DNA of 64,000 nucleotides from Aphelocoma coerulescens (GCF_041296385.1 NC_091017.1:49536214-49600213); one strand, 5' to 3'; positions 1 through 13,672 are shown, counted from the first letter of the stretch. Numbers and translations: made by a program. The notes: generated from the sequence alone by a model not told the origin.

Positions 1-831
1 TGAAAAAAACCAAGCCCCAAACACCAGGAAGGTAAATATCTTACATGAGGTGAAAACCTGACACTGCTGTGACTTCTCAGCTGAATGTAATTCAAAGAAA
101 ATTAATCTGCTTTAGCTCTTCTATCTTTTATGAAGCTCACAATAGCAGAAAGAGGAAAAAAAAAGGTTTAAAAACTGCTAATCATTAAAAATGCAGACTC
201 CAAACGAATGTGAATGATAGTAGCAGCAGATGTTTTGTTTCTGATCAACAGTCAGTTCTGATGTCTGTCTTCCCTACAAACTTCCCTACAAACAGGTAAT
301 TAGCACTTTTATTTTTCTTCTCCTCTTTAAAAGGGACACAGTAGCATTTTTCACATGAACAGCTAAAAAGGGCTGCAAGAGGATAGATTTTTGTAATGAT
401 TACTTTACAGTTCTTCTTTTGTCTTAGCTGAACAGTGTTCACCACTTTATGTATCTGTCTTGTGAGGCTGCATTTTGGATGATATTTTCCTTTCTGTAAA
501 ATTATTTCATTTCCTATCACTCCTACATTTTCCATTCAATTTCCATTCCTGTTTAAATTTTCCTGTGGAAAATAAGTTTTTAAAAATTCTTTCCAGACTT
601 GTTTCACTTTGGAAACCTTAAGCTTGCAATGAATGATCTAAGCTTTTACAGATAAATTTAAGGAGACTGGGGGGAATGTAACTGTAAAATTGTATTCTGT
701 ATCTGAATGCAGTGTATTGTGCTAGGTCATGTTAGATGTAGTTGGAGGAATACCTGCTCATGTAGGCATCCAGGTTTGATTACTGAAATCTGTTTTAAAA
801 GTAAATTGCATATGTCATAAATTCTCTGCTG
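1..831. other. Unassigned AT-rich DNA
   Basis: No gene or recognisable transposable element was seen. The only structure noted is a 12-bp direct duplication (CTTCCCTACAAA twice, 269-292). The 96-codon minus-strand frame at 245-535 has no recognisable domain and ordinary AT-rich composition, so I treat it as chance. Confidence 0.6.
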
Positions 832-1248
832 TGTTGAAAAGCAACTGTGGGGATCGGTTAATCCATTGCTTTCCCTATTTCACATGTTCCCCCTGCTCCC
901 TGCCCTAGCCGCTCCCTCGGTTTCTCCCTATTTGTTCCTGTACCCCAACCCCGCCCAGGGACCGCCCCTGGGCCCCTGACAAAACCACCCCGCACCCAGC
1001 CCTCCTTGTCTCTCTACCTCTGAACATCGCGGTGACAAGATGTGACTAAAGCCATCTCAAACCCTCATGAGAGACTCTTCTCTACCTTCTTTACCACCAC
1101 TGCGTTGTAACGCTGCTGGCTGCCGGAGCCAGATCGCGGGGCTGTCCCAAATGGACTCCGGGATGCGCCTGATCGCATGGCCCTAGGAAACCCCCGCTGT
1201 GCTCTCAGGGAGCAGCAGCCTGCTAGGCAGAGTCCAGAGGTTACAACA
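832..1248 (+). mobile_element. Probable solo LTR of an avian endogenous retrovirus
   Basis: A block much richer in G+C and CpG than its flanks starts with TGTTG at 832 and runs to about 1248, where TTACAACA could be the 3' terminus. The central part (roughly 960-1180) resembles, from memory, a songbird ERV LTR. In that family a polyadenylation signal lies in the context GTGACTAATAAAGCC; here the same context reads GTGACTAAAGCC near 1043, so the signal has apparently lost three bases. No clear target-site duplication was found, so both ends are approximate, and no gag, pol or env sequence adjoins it. An alternative is a fragment of a longer ERV. The 88-codon minus-strand frame here is a by-product of the high GC content. 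Confidence 0.5.
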
Positions 1249-1275
1249 AGCAACAACAAGCGGTTACAACAAGCT
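1235..1275. repeat. Short ACAACAAGC direct repeats
   Basis: The motif TTACAACAAGC occurs at about 1241 and again at about 1264, with ACAACAAGC between them. The repeat lies at the inferred 3' edge of the preceding LTR and blurs its boundary. Confidence 0.7.
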
Positions 1276-1608
1276 TTTTCATGGCAGGACAGGGGTTTGT
1301 GACCCACCTGCATGGGCGTTCCTCTGCCCACCTTGCTCTCTCCTTTGGATGCTTCTCCTTTTGGGATGTTCAGGTGTTTCCTGGGGGTAGTCTCCAGCTG
1401 GGTCAGGTACAGATTCCTCTTCTGTAACTATGGCAGCCCTGGAGAATCGTGTTCCTCAAGAACAATATCCACAGATGAAAGAGTGTGAGAGGAAGGACCT
1501 TTCACAGACATTCTAGTTCTCTAATGGATCTTTCTAATGGACAAAATAAAGGCAACCATTTCTTCTGTCTGCTCCACAATAAACTCAAGACCTCTTTGAC
1601 CCCAAAAT
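1276..1608. other. Unassigned, moderately GC-rich spacer
   Basis: This stretch lies between the LTR-like block and a CR1 3' end. It may be further ERV sequence, but I recognise neither retroviral protein-coding sequence nor CR1. No gene is supported. Confidence 0.4.
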
Positions 1609-1703
1609 AGTGCTGTGGTTTAGTTGACATGATAGTGTTCAGTCAAAGGCTGGACTTGGTGATATTAGGGGTCTTTTCAAAAGTTAATGATTATATGATT
1701 CTA
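1609..1703 (+). mobile_element. CR1 LINE 3' end (5'-truncated)
   Basis: The segment carries the avian CR1 3'-UTR signature. It runs GGTTTAGTTGACATG, then GTTCAGTCAAAGGCTGGACTT, then GTGATATTAGGGGTCTTTTC, and ends in TAATGATTATATGATTCTA, a degenerate form of the usual 3' repeat of ATTCTATG-like units. Fewer than 100 bp remain, as is common for CR1 because reverse transcription from the 3' end often stops early. The diverged terminal repeat suggests an old insertion. Confidence 0.85.
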
Positions 1704-4700
1704 AAGAAATAATGTCAATTTCATGGTGAATTTTCTTACCTTTTTAACAAACCAATATTGAAAAACAGTAACAGTCCCAAGAAGTATTTGTAAATCAGAG
1801 CACCACAGGATTAAACTTTAATTATGAAATGTATGAAAGTTTACATTGTTACCAAATTGTGCAGCATTATTGGACTATATTTAAGTATTCTGAGTTATAA
1901 CAGCTAAAGGATCTACCAACATTCTAGAATATTAAGAAAAAATTTTCTTTAAAACAGGGAGAAGATGTGGTATGAAGAATTACTTTTCTACAGGTAATGT
2001 ACCAAGATATAAATTACACTGGCACATTTGATATTTTTTGATATTTGATGTTTTTCTTAAAGGATAGAAATATCCATTTATGTATAATTTAATGTTCTTA
2101 CGGTTAAGTGCAAGAATTATCTCTTCTGTATGGAAAGATGGGAAGAAAAAATTTCCTAATTAAACATTTTATTCAAGGAGGGGTGTATGTGAGAGGGATG
2201 ATGATATGTTGCTTTAGAAATTTTAGAGCTGTAGATGTCACCAGCGTGTTACAGCATGGGTGGGAAAATGAACCCATTGTCTATATTTGCTTTGCTATCT
2301 CTGCATTCTAGCAGAGAAGGAAATAATTCATTATATCTGACAAATAGAAGGCTCTCTTTTCAGATCCCACTGTTATTTAGACTTCAGGTACTATCCAGAG
2401 TCTTAATTTTTTCATGTTAAAAGAACAATATGGTTCTTGGAGTTTTGGATGTTCTCAGGTTTAATATTGGTTCAATGAAATATTTCTCTTGGGGTTGGCT
2501 TAGGAATATGGCCAGTCAAACAAATAATTCTTTCTCTTTCACTAGCACTAGTGGTGCTTCTACCTCAATGGCCAAGAGGTGTGCTTTTTTCCCCCCTCTC
2601 TCTCTTCAAAATGCCATTCTGGAAGGCACTATTATTTGCTATCATTCTCAAGTCTGAAAGAATGACTGAGAACTCCAAGGTTCTGAGACAAAAATACCTG
2701 AGAGGAACTCAAACTGATTGCTGATGTGGAATTCTTTATCTTCTGAATTATTTGATGAAGTTCACATCGGAAATTCTGTTTCCTCTTCATTTTATTGTAT
2801 CTGATTTTGAACTAAGTAGCCATCACAAAGTGGGAATGGGAAGAAAACAGGACAGTAATTTAATTTTTAAGATAGTAGCATAAATTAAGACAAGAGGATG
2901 CTCATGACTGTTTTCAGTGATTGCTACCATTTATGGTAAAAAGATGTCTTTTATTACAGAAAGATACACACATAAAAGATTAATCTGGTAAAAATTCTGA
3001 AAATTATCTGACATGCAAAATTTATGAAATAAATTAATTTTAAAGCCGTAGTTGGGTGTTTGGAGTATGGATGTCCTTGCTTCTACAGCTGTGGTATTCA
3101 ACCGAATGAGCCTTAATGTTTTGAGCTTTTAAACTAACAGTGGAAGCTTGGATAACATTTAGGATTTGATTTTTAACCATGAGAGAACCCTACACTGTAC
3201 AGACTTAAGAGATTATTCAGTTAATTTACATTTTGAAAGAAAATATTCAGCTCTGTGTTTAAACTCTGTGGATACCTTAGTCCTAATCCTACACTCACTT
3301 GTGATTAACAGGGCACATGCAAGAATTTAGTTGTGGGCATCGTTACCATGAAAGGTGCAGTTTTTGATGCTTTTTTTGAGGATTTTTTTGAAACTGTTGT
3401 AAAAGTAAGGTCTTCAAAAAACATGAAACTTGTTAGTTTTCATTATATTTTATGATAATTTTAATGTTATTATATATGAGAAGTTGTCCATTGCAGTCTA
3501 TTTCCATTACATCTTTCAAATCTGTACTCAGTTTCTATTTGGGGTGAATATTTATCTCTGGAAATATATGTAGTGCAGTCAAAATGGAATAAAAACTACT
3601 GCCACATGGTTTTAATATATTTTATTAGATGCTTGAGGTTATGCTTTCTTAATGGTCCCACCTTATGAGAAAAATAGTGCCTTTAAGGGTGATATACTTC
3701 ATTAAAACTGTTGCATACAGTGATTAGAGGTACAAATAAATTTCATGTTAATTGACATTGACATTGACATGAGTTAAAGGCAAAATTTCAGTTCAGGAAT
3801 ACAGAATAATTTGTTGGTTCTTTGAATTGTTTTTCATGTTCAATCAGTTTGAGGATAATTAAGTGATAAGGATATAGTTACTCATATAAATTAGAGAAAA
3901 GTACTAAGGAATTGCAGTATTTTTAATGTGGAATAACCTTGTGGTTTCTGTGTTTGGCTTTGTTGTTTTGCTTGGTTTTCTTTTAAGGCAAAGTATTTAA
4001 CTTCTTGGGCTAGAAACCAAATTGTAATGCAGCATATCCTCAATGAATAATGTGAAATATATTAAAAAGTTCTGAAATTCTTGGTTTGTTTCAGTTACAG
4101 AAATCACGTTTACCCTGAGACGTTGGTCTAAGTGGAATGACCAGTTTTTTCAAACGTGCCTGTTGAATGGTATAAATGGATATTAAAAACCTGTTTCCTC
4201 TTCGATGCTCTTAGTCCAGCTTTTGAATCTATGAATGATAGAACTCGTTTTATTCTTGTCCCACTGTCAGTGACTGTAATAACTGGCCATGCTGCATGTA
4301 GTGCAGGATGAGTAGGTAGGGAAATGAGAGCGGGAGTGAGAAAACTAGTGCTGTATTGTCCCTGACACTTCCCAGTACTGTATGAAATTCAAAGCAACAT
4401 AAATATTAAAATAGCCTTAGTCTCACTTATAGGCAATGAATAGTGTTATCTTTCAGTACAACTTTTTCCTGTCATGTCATTTGCTCTGTCATATGTTGCT
4501 AATTAAAGATTACAGGAAAGAGCTCCCTTGAGGTAATGCATGGGTTTAATGTCAGTTTGAAAAAGATTTGCTTTGGATGCCCACTGACCATTCCACATTT
4601 AAAATGTTTTATGAATTTGCCTGTGCTTTCTGGGGCCTTGACTAGCTGATTTTCAGTCTCATGTTCAGGTGCATAAGTGTTTTTGTTTCGAACCATGATG

Positions 4701-7700
4701 GCCCTCTTATCCTTTAATTGTTTATAATGAGAACCAGTTGGCTCTTCTTTCAATCAAATGTTCCTTATATGACAAAAGAAATAGAACATCAGGTAACTTG
4801 TTCACAAAGGCAAGGTCACAGTAAGTTGTAATACAAAATACATGACTTTTTAAAGACTAGAAAGTTTAACTTAAACAGTGTTATACAGTGGACAAACTCC
4901 ATTTTTTACAAAATATCAGGCTGCTATGCTGAATGCAGAAAGTTAGGCCAAGTGCTAGATAAGTTTCAAACAAAGAAATGATAAATGGCTGTTGTATGAA
5001 CACAGGAGAGCTAAGATAAGAAAACCAAAAGGGACGGACTTGGTGGACAAAGTAATTCTTTCCATTTTGTAAGATTATATTTATGAATAAATGTCTCCCA
5101 GGAATAGAACTGAACACTGGTGCAAAATATGAAATTAAGATCTCTTTGTGGACTATCTGTGGAAGTTTGATGTTACCCTCCAAATTTTATATACCATTTT
5201 TGTTGTGATCTATAGTAAAGATTATAAATGAAATGAAAGGTAATGAATTTAAATAACACTTAAATGGACCAACAATATTTCTGATCCATTGAAGCCCTCT
5301 CCACAATCCTTATACAGCTTTTAGTTTGGCAAATCTCTGTCTAAAATGAAAACTGTCTTTAGAACCTCAGAAACTGAATTTTCATAACTAAATAATGCAG
5401 TGGATTAGACATAGATTATTGATTAATTTATTTTAGTGAGGTATTTATTAAATAACTTAATTTCTTTCTGGTCAAGTTGGAGTCTGCTCTCTGCTGCCTC
5501 TCTGAACTTTCATAACTACTGGGAATAATTAAGAATTCTTTAGCAGGTGACAATAATGTAACTAATTTTGCTTTGCACTTTGACATTCACTTAAACTAGC
5601 TTTGAATACCTGTTGCCTGATTAGATAGTGATTTTAATCTACTTTGCTAGGAGAGACACGTTGCACAAATAGCTGAATAACAACAGTTCAGTGTAGACAA
5701 AAGGTACATAATGAAAGGGAACGTCTAAAGGAATTGCGCATCACCCAGCATCTCAGGGAGGGTATGTGTCTGAATGCAGGAAGAATACTGGTAAGGTAAA
5801 ATATACTGGTATAAGGTTTTTTAGTTATGACAGTCACAGTTCTGAGTAACACTGGAAATTTAAAAAAATTATCTTTAATCTTCTTATTTTTAATCTAGCA
5901 TTCTGTGTTGTCTTGCTCCCAAGGAGAATGCGTGTGTGAAATAAGAAATTAGTTGCTTTAACAGGCTTTGAATAAAACTCCTCTTGAAAATCCATTGTGT
6001 ATGCATGCACGTGTGTGTAATTATTTGGCAGACCAAATCCTGTGGACATAAGAGTTAAATGTGGTAATGGATTTGCAGTTAAATTTTCAGAGTAGCATTT
6101 GTGTATGTTAACCCCGCTTTCAGTTAATGTGAAAAAATTAATGTATTTCCATCTTGAATTCTATTATCACAGTTTTTTGTTGAAAATAATGGTTCCTAGA
6201 TCTGCTGAGAACAGTAGTGTATGACAATACATTCTAATTTTTTTACAGTATTACAATTTCTTTATTACCTTTTGTAATGTTAAACTGAATAATTTCTTCT
6301 TGAAACTTAACACCTCATTTACTTTATTTTACTAGCAGCTTTTGAAAGTATACTTGCTCCATATTTATCAGTAGCCTAATTTAAGCCAAAAGTTTGTGGC
6401 AAGTAATTGTAATTAAGTTGCAACCTACAGTACTATTGAAAGGACAGGAGTATTCCAGTCTGACACGTTCACTGATGTGTTCACAGCCTGAAGATGTTTA
6501 AAAAGAATGTCATACAATCCAATCAGTAACATCTAGTGTTTCTCCTCTAACTGCAACATTCTGGATTACATTAAATTAAACTTAAAATTTGTGCTTTATC
6601 ACATATGGCATCCAGACGTGATTATTAGGGGGCTGTGTATGAACTGGAAAAGAACCCAGGAAGATTTTAAGATAACATTTTAAATGCCACAGTGAGCACT
6701 GGCTCTGAATTCTAAATTTACTCACCATTTGACCAAGTAATTTCAAAACTTCAGTGGTGCAAAATTTTCTCTGTATTTTGTGTTGTTGTTTTTGTTGTTT
6801 AGGTGAAATTATTGGTGCTAAAAAGACCAGGCAGAAGAGAGAGATTAACTTTAGATGCATTTTGTCTGCATGTAATAGTTCTGCTAATAGTTCACTACTT
6901 CGAAGCATTGAAGGCACCCTAGAGCACAGATTTTAGGGAAGGAATAAGTCTGGAAAAATATATCCACCACAATTTACTTTTAATTTACTGAATTCAGTGA
7001 CTTTGTCTGAGACTCAAAGTCACACAAGACAGAGTGCATCTTGTGTCATTCTCATTTTGATAAGAAACTGTCTGACATTTTGAGAAATGACCTACTCTGT
7101 AATCAGAATCAGAATATAAAAGCTCTGTGATACAGAATTGTTTCCTTATTCAAACTGGACTCCTGTTCATAAGCTATTAACTGAGCTGTGGATTTTGGCT
7201 GATAAAGTCAGCTGAGGTTTTTTTCCTGAACTTGGCTTGAGGTACTGCAGAGAACTATACTGGCAGGATATTCAGGTACCCAGAATGTGAATTCTCTTGG
7301 AACAATATGAGCAAAATGAATAGGAACAGGTTTCCAAGGGTGATTCAGACACTTGATTTTAGGAGATGGTATTTAATATCAATGTTATCTTACAACATAT
7401 TACCGTAAAATATAGTTACAGCATAACTTTGCATATCAGTGGATGTAAACAGAGAGCATGTTAAGTGAACAAGCAGAAAAGAAAGAAAATTCAATGTGTT
7501 AGCTTTAGCATTATTAAGCTATTTTGACTGATGAGGATGGCTTAGAAGTGGTACTAACACTGCAAAACTGTATCAGCTGATTGAAGGATCAATCTTCCAT
7601 CAGTATTTTGCTGATTTTACAGGAAATAATGCTGAATAGGTAGTGTAAGCAAGACCATCTATGCCTGAGAAGGACAATTACACAATTTATATGACCTAAA

Positions 7701-10700
7701 TAAAAGAAATGTGACGGCTCCTTGAAGTGGAAAATTGCTTTACAGTCAGCATGTGAACTTCACTTTTAAATATATGTAATAATTCTGGTTTTGGAAGATC
7801 TAGTCTAAATTCATTATCTGCTAAAAAAGTTTCATAATTATAATACATAATAAAATGAGATTATTTACAAAGACATCAAAGAAAAGCTTGATTTTTATAT
7901 TATTTCTTTCTTTAAAATGCACTTGTATAGCTGTTCTCCCCTTTTCTGAAAGAAGACATTCAAGTGGTCTTCTACCTTCCCATATCCTCTTTAAAGCAGA
8001 GGTTCTTGAGGGCAGAGGGTGAAGTCTGTGTACCCTATTTAGATAGCTATACAAAGGTGTGACTAAAAAATGGAAATTGTGATAGATTCCTGTAAGAGAT
8101 TTTGCTTTTAATAACTTCAACTTTTTAATGTAGAAAATTCCTCCTCCTTTCTCCTCCAAGAGTAGATCAACCTGCTGTACTGCTTGAAAGGGATTGCTCT
8201 TCTGTTCCTTTTATCTGGCACACAGTTGTGAACCTTGGTGTTATTTGCTTTTATCTGGTTTTATCAAATTAACAATTGTACCTGATGGTTTGTCAAATTA
8301 TTTAATACTTGTTATCAGATTTCTTCATTTGGAAAACATCAATTTTTAATTTATACCTATACTGTTACTAGATAACTCTTCAAGAGACATCTAAGTACTT
8401 TTCTATCTTCCAAGCTATATAGTCAGTCTGTAGAAACCTCTTGTAAGTTTTCAGGATTCTTCTAGGTCACCAGTTTTCTAAGAGTTTATCAAATCTCAGT
8501 TAAGGTGTTTTATTTCCTTGTTCATCTGAAGAGGTAATTGGAAGAACTTTTTTCCATTATACTTCTTAATAATTTTTTAAAATTCTATAGAATAAAAACA
8601 TGAATACATTGCCAGTTTTCCATTATGACTAGGAGCTATTATGGGTAGGATTGCTAGTTTTGGATCATCCTGGAAATTAGAGATGTAGAATTAGTCATTA
8701 ACTGGTGAGAGCAATAGTGTATCACTATTTTGCTCATATTTCTGCAACATTTTCAACAATATTCTGTGGAAATTATCAAAAAATACTACTGAATTAAAAT
8801 AATACCACATTTTCAGCCAAAAGATATACAGAAAAAATATAGAAAGCTGTTCCTAAATGATTAAAATTCTGAAAAACATGGTTTTATACCATAAAAAAAG
8901 TATCCCGGTAGACATGCATTTCTTCCAATATAAAGGAAATATTGAGTTTTAAAGGGCTGTTAAGTCCATTGTGGAAGGATGTCCCTAGAAAAAATGGGGT
9001 TTAATGGGTGAGCCACTCAAAATTATGTTTGACACTGTTTATAGAAGAAAGAGCTACCAGCAGGACTATCAGGTAAAATATTGGTCTTTGCATTTAGTGT
9101 ATTCCAGTCAAACCCAGATTTTTTTTCTGGACATGACAGATGAGAACAAGTTATACTTCAGTTAAGCATAAATTACTGATTTCAGTAGCTGGGCAACCAT
9201 GCAAGATTCTTGAATTTCAAGGTTTGTTGTCTCTCATTGCTTTTGTATACCTCTGAAGAATGGAAAAATACTTGGTTTGATGTTTTCAGTCTTCATGTTT
9301 ATCTATCTAATCTCTGTATTTTCTCCAGTACCAAGTACATTTAAAAAGATGATTTAAACACATTTAGTAACACGTCTTAGGTTTGTCTTTTCCAGTGTGA
9401 GGGTAACTTTGAAGTTCTCCATGTGGTTTACAAGCAGCTCTAGGTAAAGCATAGAACAGACAAGCATTCTATGACACTCTACACATGTTGAAGGTCCTGC
9501 AGTTTATATACAGGACAGCCAAATGGTTTAATGTGCAATATTAGTGATAGGGAACATATTTTTTCCAGGCCTCCCTAGAATCAGCACTGCAGAATTGATT
9601 AATATCTCAAATTTTGACACAGCTGTTATCCAATTACACACTTAAAACCATAATACCTTTTAAAATAATGCATTGATTGTATTTGGCATTCACTGATGTC
9701 AGAGATGCTGTTAAAATAGCTGTTCTGCTCATGCAAATGACCAAGATTTACCTGCAGGTTGTTAAGCAAGCCCACTGAACAAGAAAGAAAAGCTTGTGTT
9801 GTTTTTGGAGGCTTTGGATCAGCATGGAAATCCACATAGTAACAGGAAAAGAGGTCAAGATCAACAAGACCTTGCACTTTCACACTAGAGTTTAGAGTAC
9901 TTACCTGAAAACTTTTAATTATAGCTACTGGTGTGATGTTGCCTGAGGCTTTTAAAACATTGCTTAGTTTGGAAGAGATCTAAAGTTCACACAGCAGAAA
10001 GTAAGAGAAAAACGAATGATTCTCCCCTCCTTAATTTCTTCAATTCTGCACAAATCATCTAACCAACAATGCAACATTTGTCCATGGTGTGAATTTAAGA
10101 AAAAAACAAACTGCAGGCCATTAAGAAAACTCATCAGAGTTTCAGAGAATAGTCCGATGTACTCCTGCAGTTTTACAAAGTAAGGGACTACTTTCTATTT
10201 TCACTTATCTGCATAGTCCTTATCATCATAATAATGTCAATTCAATGAGTTGCAGAGCCAACTGCTTTGTAGTAAGGAAGTATTATGTAGTAAAAGGGTC
10301 AGGAAAAGGTGTCTCTAACAGGGGGATTGGAACTCTACTATGTCATGAAAGAAAACTCCTACTTGCTGCAGAAAACATCAGCAATAAATAAAATTGGAGG
10401 ATGTAATAATTTTAGTCTCTTTCCATCATGCACTGTTGGAGTCTTTTGTTTTATGTTACCAGTGTTTTGAAATTGTAGCAGATGATTGTCATTACAGTGC
10501 ATCCTAAACCATGTGTTACTGAATATCTTTAAATTTCTGTTCTAATATATTCCTATCACTGCCATTATGGCTGCAAAGATCTTAGTGTAACTTCAGTTAA
10601 TTTTAGAAGCTGAATGATGTTGTCTAACTTCCAGTGATGCAGAAGAAAATATGCACTTGCATGCTGCTGTTACTCAAATTGAATTTTCAAGCTGAACAAT

Positions 10701-11782
10701 AAAAGGCCTTTAGTTCACAGCATATTTTACACATAAATTTAAACAAGGTGCTGAACTGTGACATCCAGAACAAAAAATTATATAAGCTGGTTGCTGAGCT
10801 TGCTCTCTGTAATGCACTGGGCATTCTGAGGCTATATAAAGCAATACAATACTATAACCAACCCTTTCATAGTATAAAAATTTTTTTTTTCTTAGTCTTT
10901 GAAGTTACCTCTTGATCCATTGATGAACTCCTGATGTACTGAATGTTGTGAAGGGAGCATGACAAGCAGGGTTTTCTACCTTGCAACATTGGCCACCTGT
11001 GTCCATTTTTATCTGATTCTGTGTACCAAAGGAATCAAAAGTGACTTTCAGATATAATCTGTTATATTCACGATCATTTCTGACTTTATCAAAAGTCAGA
11101 ATTTATCAAAACTGTGTGACACAATAAAATCCTTCCTTTAGGTTTGGGTCATCTCTAGGATAACGTTAAGAGATGTAAGTATTAATCTCCATTTGGTCAA
11201 ATCCAGACCTTACTAATGCTACTTTTGGATTCCTGATCTCATAAACCAGCATGTCCTGGACATCTCAATGTTGCATATGAAACCTTGCTTTGCTCACTTT
11301 TTCTCTTGTGGCTGATAGTCTTCTAGGGACTTTAAAAATGTCAAAACACACTTGCCATACTGCCTTGCTTTTTTGACAGTGGCCTGCCAGTAGGTGCTAC
11401 TTTTGGATAGATCAGAAGACAGAAATAATTATTTGTGTGTTCATAAAGGGAATTCCTGAGGGAGTGGCTGTAGGTATACTAAGATACAAATGCATAGAGG
11501 ATTTTTACTGTTTAAGGGTAAAGGTTGATCTTACACAGTTTGAACATGTTTTTTTTTATTTCATTCTGCTTAGAAAATAAGGAGTGAATCATCATTTCTG
11601 GATAGCACACATTGTTCATGACTTGATAGAATAATTTTCAGGGATTAAACATAAACCATAAAATGAAACTGCTGTTTTAGAAGTCAGCTATTAATCCATG
11701 AAACTTACTTCCTGATTTTTGATTTGTTTGTCTGTTTGTTTTGTTGGGTTTTTTTGGTAGCATTAGTCCACTAATCCAGTTT
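1704..11782. other. About 10 kb of unassigned AT-rich DNA
   Basis: No gene, RNA gene or recognisable transposon was seen on either strand. Open frames are at most about 112 codons, lack recognisable domains, and read like translated AT-rich DNA. Small structures present are three ATTGAC units at 3751-3768 and a 9-bp inverted repeat at 11079-11100. Ancient repeats too diverged to spot by eye, conserved non-coding elements, or very short exons could be here. Confidence 0.55.
11079..11100. repeat. 9-bp inverted repeat
   Basis: Arms TCTGACTTT and AAAGTCAGA are perfectly complementary around a 4-base ATCA loop. An ATCAAAA motif recurs just downstream. No function is implied, since stems of this size arise by chance in tens of kilobases. 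Confidence 0.7.
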
Positions 11783-12397
11783 TGTTGTGGTTTAACCCCA
11801 GCTGGTATCTAAGACTAACACAGCTGCATGTTCATGCCCTGCAGTGGAATTGGGGAGAGAATTGGAAGAATAAAAGTAAAAAACCTCGAGTTGAGATAGA
11901 GCCAGTTTAATAGGTAAAGCAAAAGTCATGCACTTATGCAAACCAAAGCAAGGAATTCATTCACCACTTCCCATTGGAAGGCAGGTGTTCACCCATTCTC
12001 CAGGAAAGCAGGGCTTCATCACATGTAATGGTGACCTGAGAATACAAACGATCACTTGGAACATCCCACCTTTCTACTTCCCCCAACTTTATATGCTGAG
12101 CATAATGCTATATGAGATGAAGATATTCCACATATACATATGTGTATATCTATATATGTATAAAATTGGGGTCAGCTGTCCTGACTGTGTCCCATCGCAA
12201 CTCCTTGTGCACCCACAGCCTCCTCTCTGGTGGGGTCGGGTAAAGAGCAGAAAAGGCCTTGACCCTATGCAAGTGCTGCTCAGCTATAATGAAAATATCC
12301 CGGTGTTATGAACACTGTTTCCAGCACAAATCCAAAACACATCTCCATACCAACTACTGCGAAGAAAATTAATTCTACCCCAGTCAAAACCAGCACA
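11783..12397 (-). mobile_element. Solo LTR, avian ERVL-like family
   Basis: On the plus strand this 615-bp element begins TGTTGTGGTTTAACCCC and ends AAAACCAGCACA, so the LTR reads TGTGCTGGTTTT to ACCACAACA on the minus strand. It is flanked by AGTTT (11778-11782) and AGTTC (12398-12402), a 5-bp target duplication with one mismatch; 5 bp fits ERVL-type integration. Reading minus, ATATAAAG (plus 12087-12094) is the likely TATA element and ATTAAA (plus 11906-11911) the likely polyadenylation signal. There is no internal retroviral sequence, so it probably formed by LTR-LTR recombination. It is the same family as the LTR at 52415-52984. A TA/CA-rich microsatellite has expanded inside it. The 127-codon frame at 11928-12311 is inside the LTR and not a gene. 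Confidence 0.88.
12129..12162. repeat. TA/CA-rich microsatellite inside the LTR
   Basis: Alternating purine-pyrimidine sequence (ACATATACATATGTGTATAT, then TATATATGTATA) sits where other copies of this LTR family have unique sequence upstream of the TATA region. It looks like post-insertion slippage growth. Confidence 0.8.
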
Positions 12398-12402
12398 AGT
12401 TC

Positions 12403-13672
12403 TTTGAAAAAGTTTTGAGTGTCAGTACATAGGCAACAGTTCTTTGAGGCATAGCAATACTGTGTTCATCTTGTACATGACATGTGCACTGTTAGTTTTT
12501 GGAGGCAGTAGTAAGATGTTCTTAGTGACTCTGACACCATCAGAAGGCTGCCTTCATATTTTTGAATGGTGTAGAGTATTTTTGAATTGGGTAAACTCAA
12601 CTGGTGAGCTTTGGCATGCTGAGTGTTTTTGTCTTTTACCTCTACAAGATTATTTACTGTCACAGCTTTGACTCAAAATACTTTTACAAACCAAGATTTC
12701 CTCTTTGTGGGACAGAGAATGATTTTAAGAGGTCATTCTCCTTGAAGCAGTTTGTGACTTTTCCATCATCTGTTTGAGATGGGATTTGTGAAGCTTCAGG
12801 GTGTTCTCACCATCTTGGGTATGTGTTTGTGGAGAAGATAAAGATTGTAATGACATTTTTTCTCATAATTTAATTACTTATTAATTTGGGTTGTGGATGG
12901 TAATAGTTTCAGGTAATTCAATATAAGTGATAGTTACTACATTCTTAAAAATTTTTGCTGGAGTTACAGAACTGTACTAATCCTAAGTAAAATGTGCTTC
13001 ATTACTGAAAAATCCCTTGACCTATTATGGAAGTGCAGGGTGCACATATCTTGAGACCACGGTCTCAAGATCAAGGTCTAGAGACAAAGGACAGATTTTA
13101 TATCCTAAAATAATTATTATGGAAATTCTCCCATATGTAAGTTGTGTGCAGATCTGATCTGATTCACATTTAAAGTTATGGTATAAACATTGGGAGGTTG
13201 TCTGTGTACAATAACAAAATGTCTGTACTGTTCTCTAGTTTACACCTGGAGCAGTAGCTGTCAGGTTGTTATTACTTCTGCAGTAATTTATACTGTGTCT
13301 AAATTGTGCATAAGCTGCACAGGGTAATGAAGTAATAGTCTGGCTTCAGATTCAGCTGGAGCTTTTCACTTTTATTCTTCTGGTACAATCCCAATAATCA
13401 TTTTATGGAAAGAAGCTGTTTCAAAAAATGATGTAAGTTAGACTTGCTTAATTTTTTATGTATGCTTCTTTTTTTTTTAATTTAGAAAGCAGAGTCCTGA
13501 AGAGTCTCTAAAAGGAAACTTGACTAAGTCACTGTCTTTCTGTCAACCAGGTGTTTAACATCAGAAAGATTGTTCCTTGATGTTGTATTTAATGAAATGT
13601 GTTGTCCAAATGCTGTCTCCTTAGCTAAAATGCATCATACTGCTGTAATACATCAAAACCTTCACTTTGACC
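12403..13672. other. Unassigned DNA between solo LTR and CR1
   Basis: No gene was recognised. The overlapping plus and minus frames at 12.44-12.67 kb have no domain. The stretch holds the perfect inverted repeat at 13048-13071. Confidence 0.55.
13048..13071. repeat. Perfect 11-bp inverted repeat, 2-bp spacer
   Basis: ATCTTGAGACC and GGTCTCAAGAT are exact reverse complements separated by AC. A further GGTCT/AGAGAC pair follows at about 13075-13084. In single-stranded form the sequence could make a hairpin or cruciform. No adjoining element is recognised, so its origin is unknown. Confidence 0.9.
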
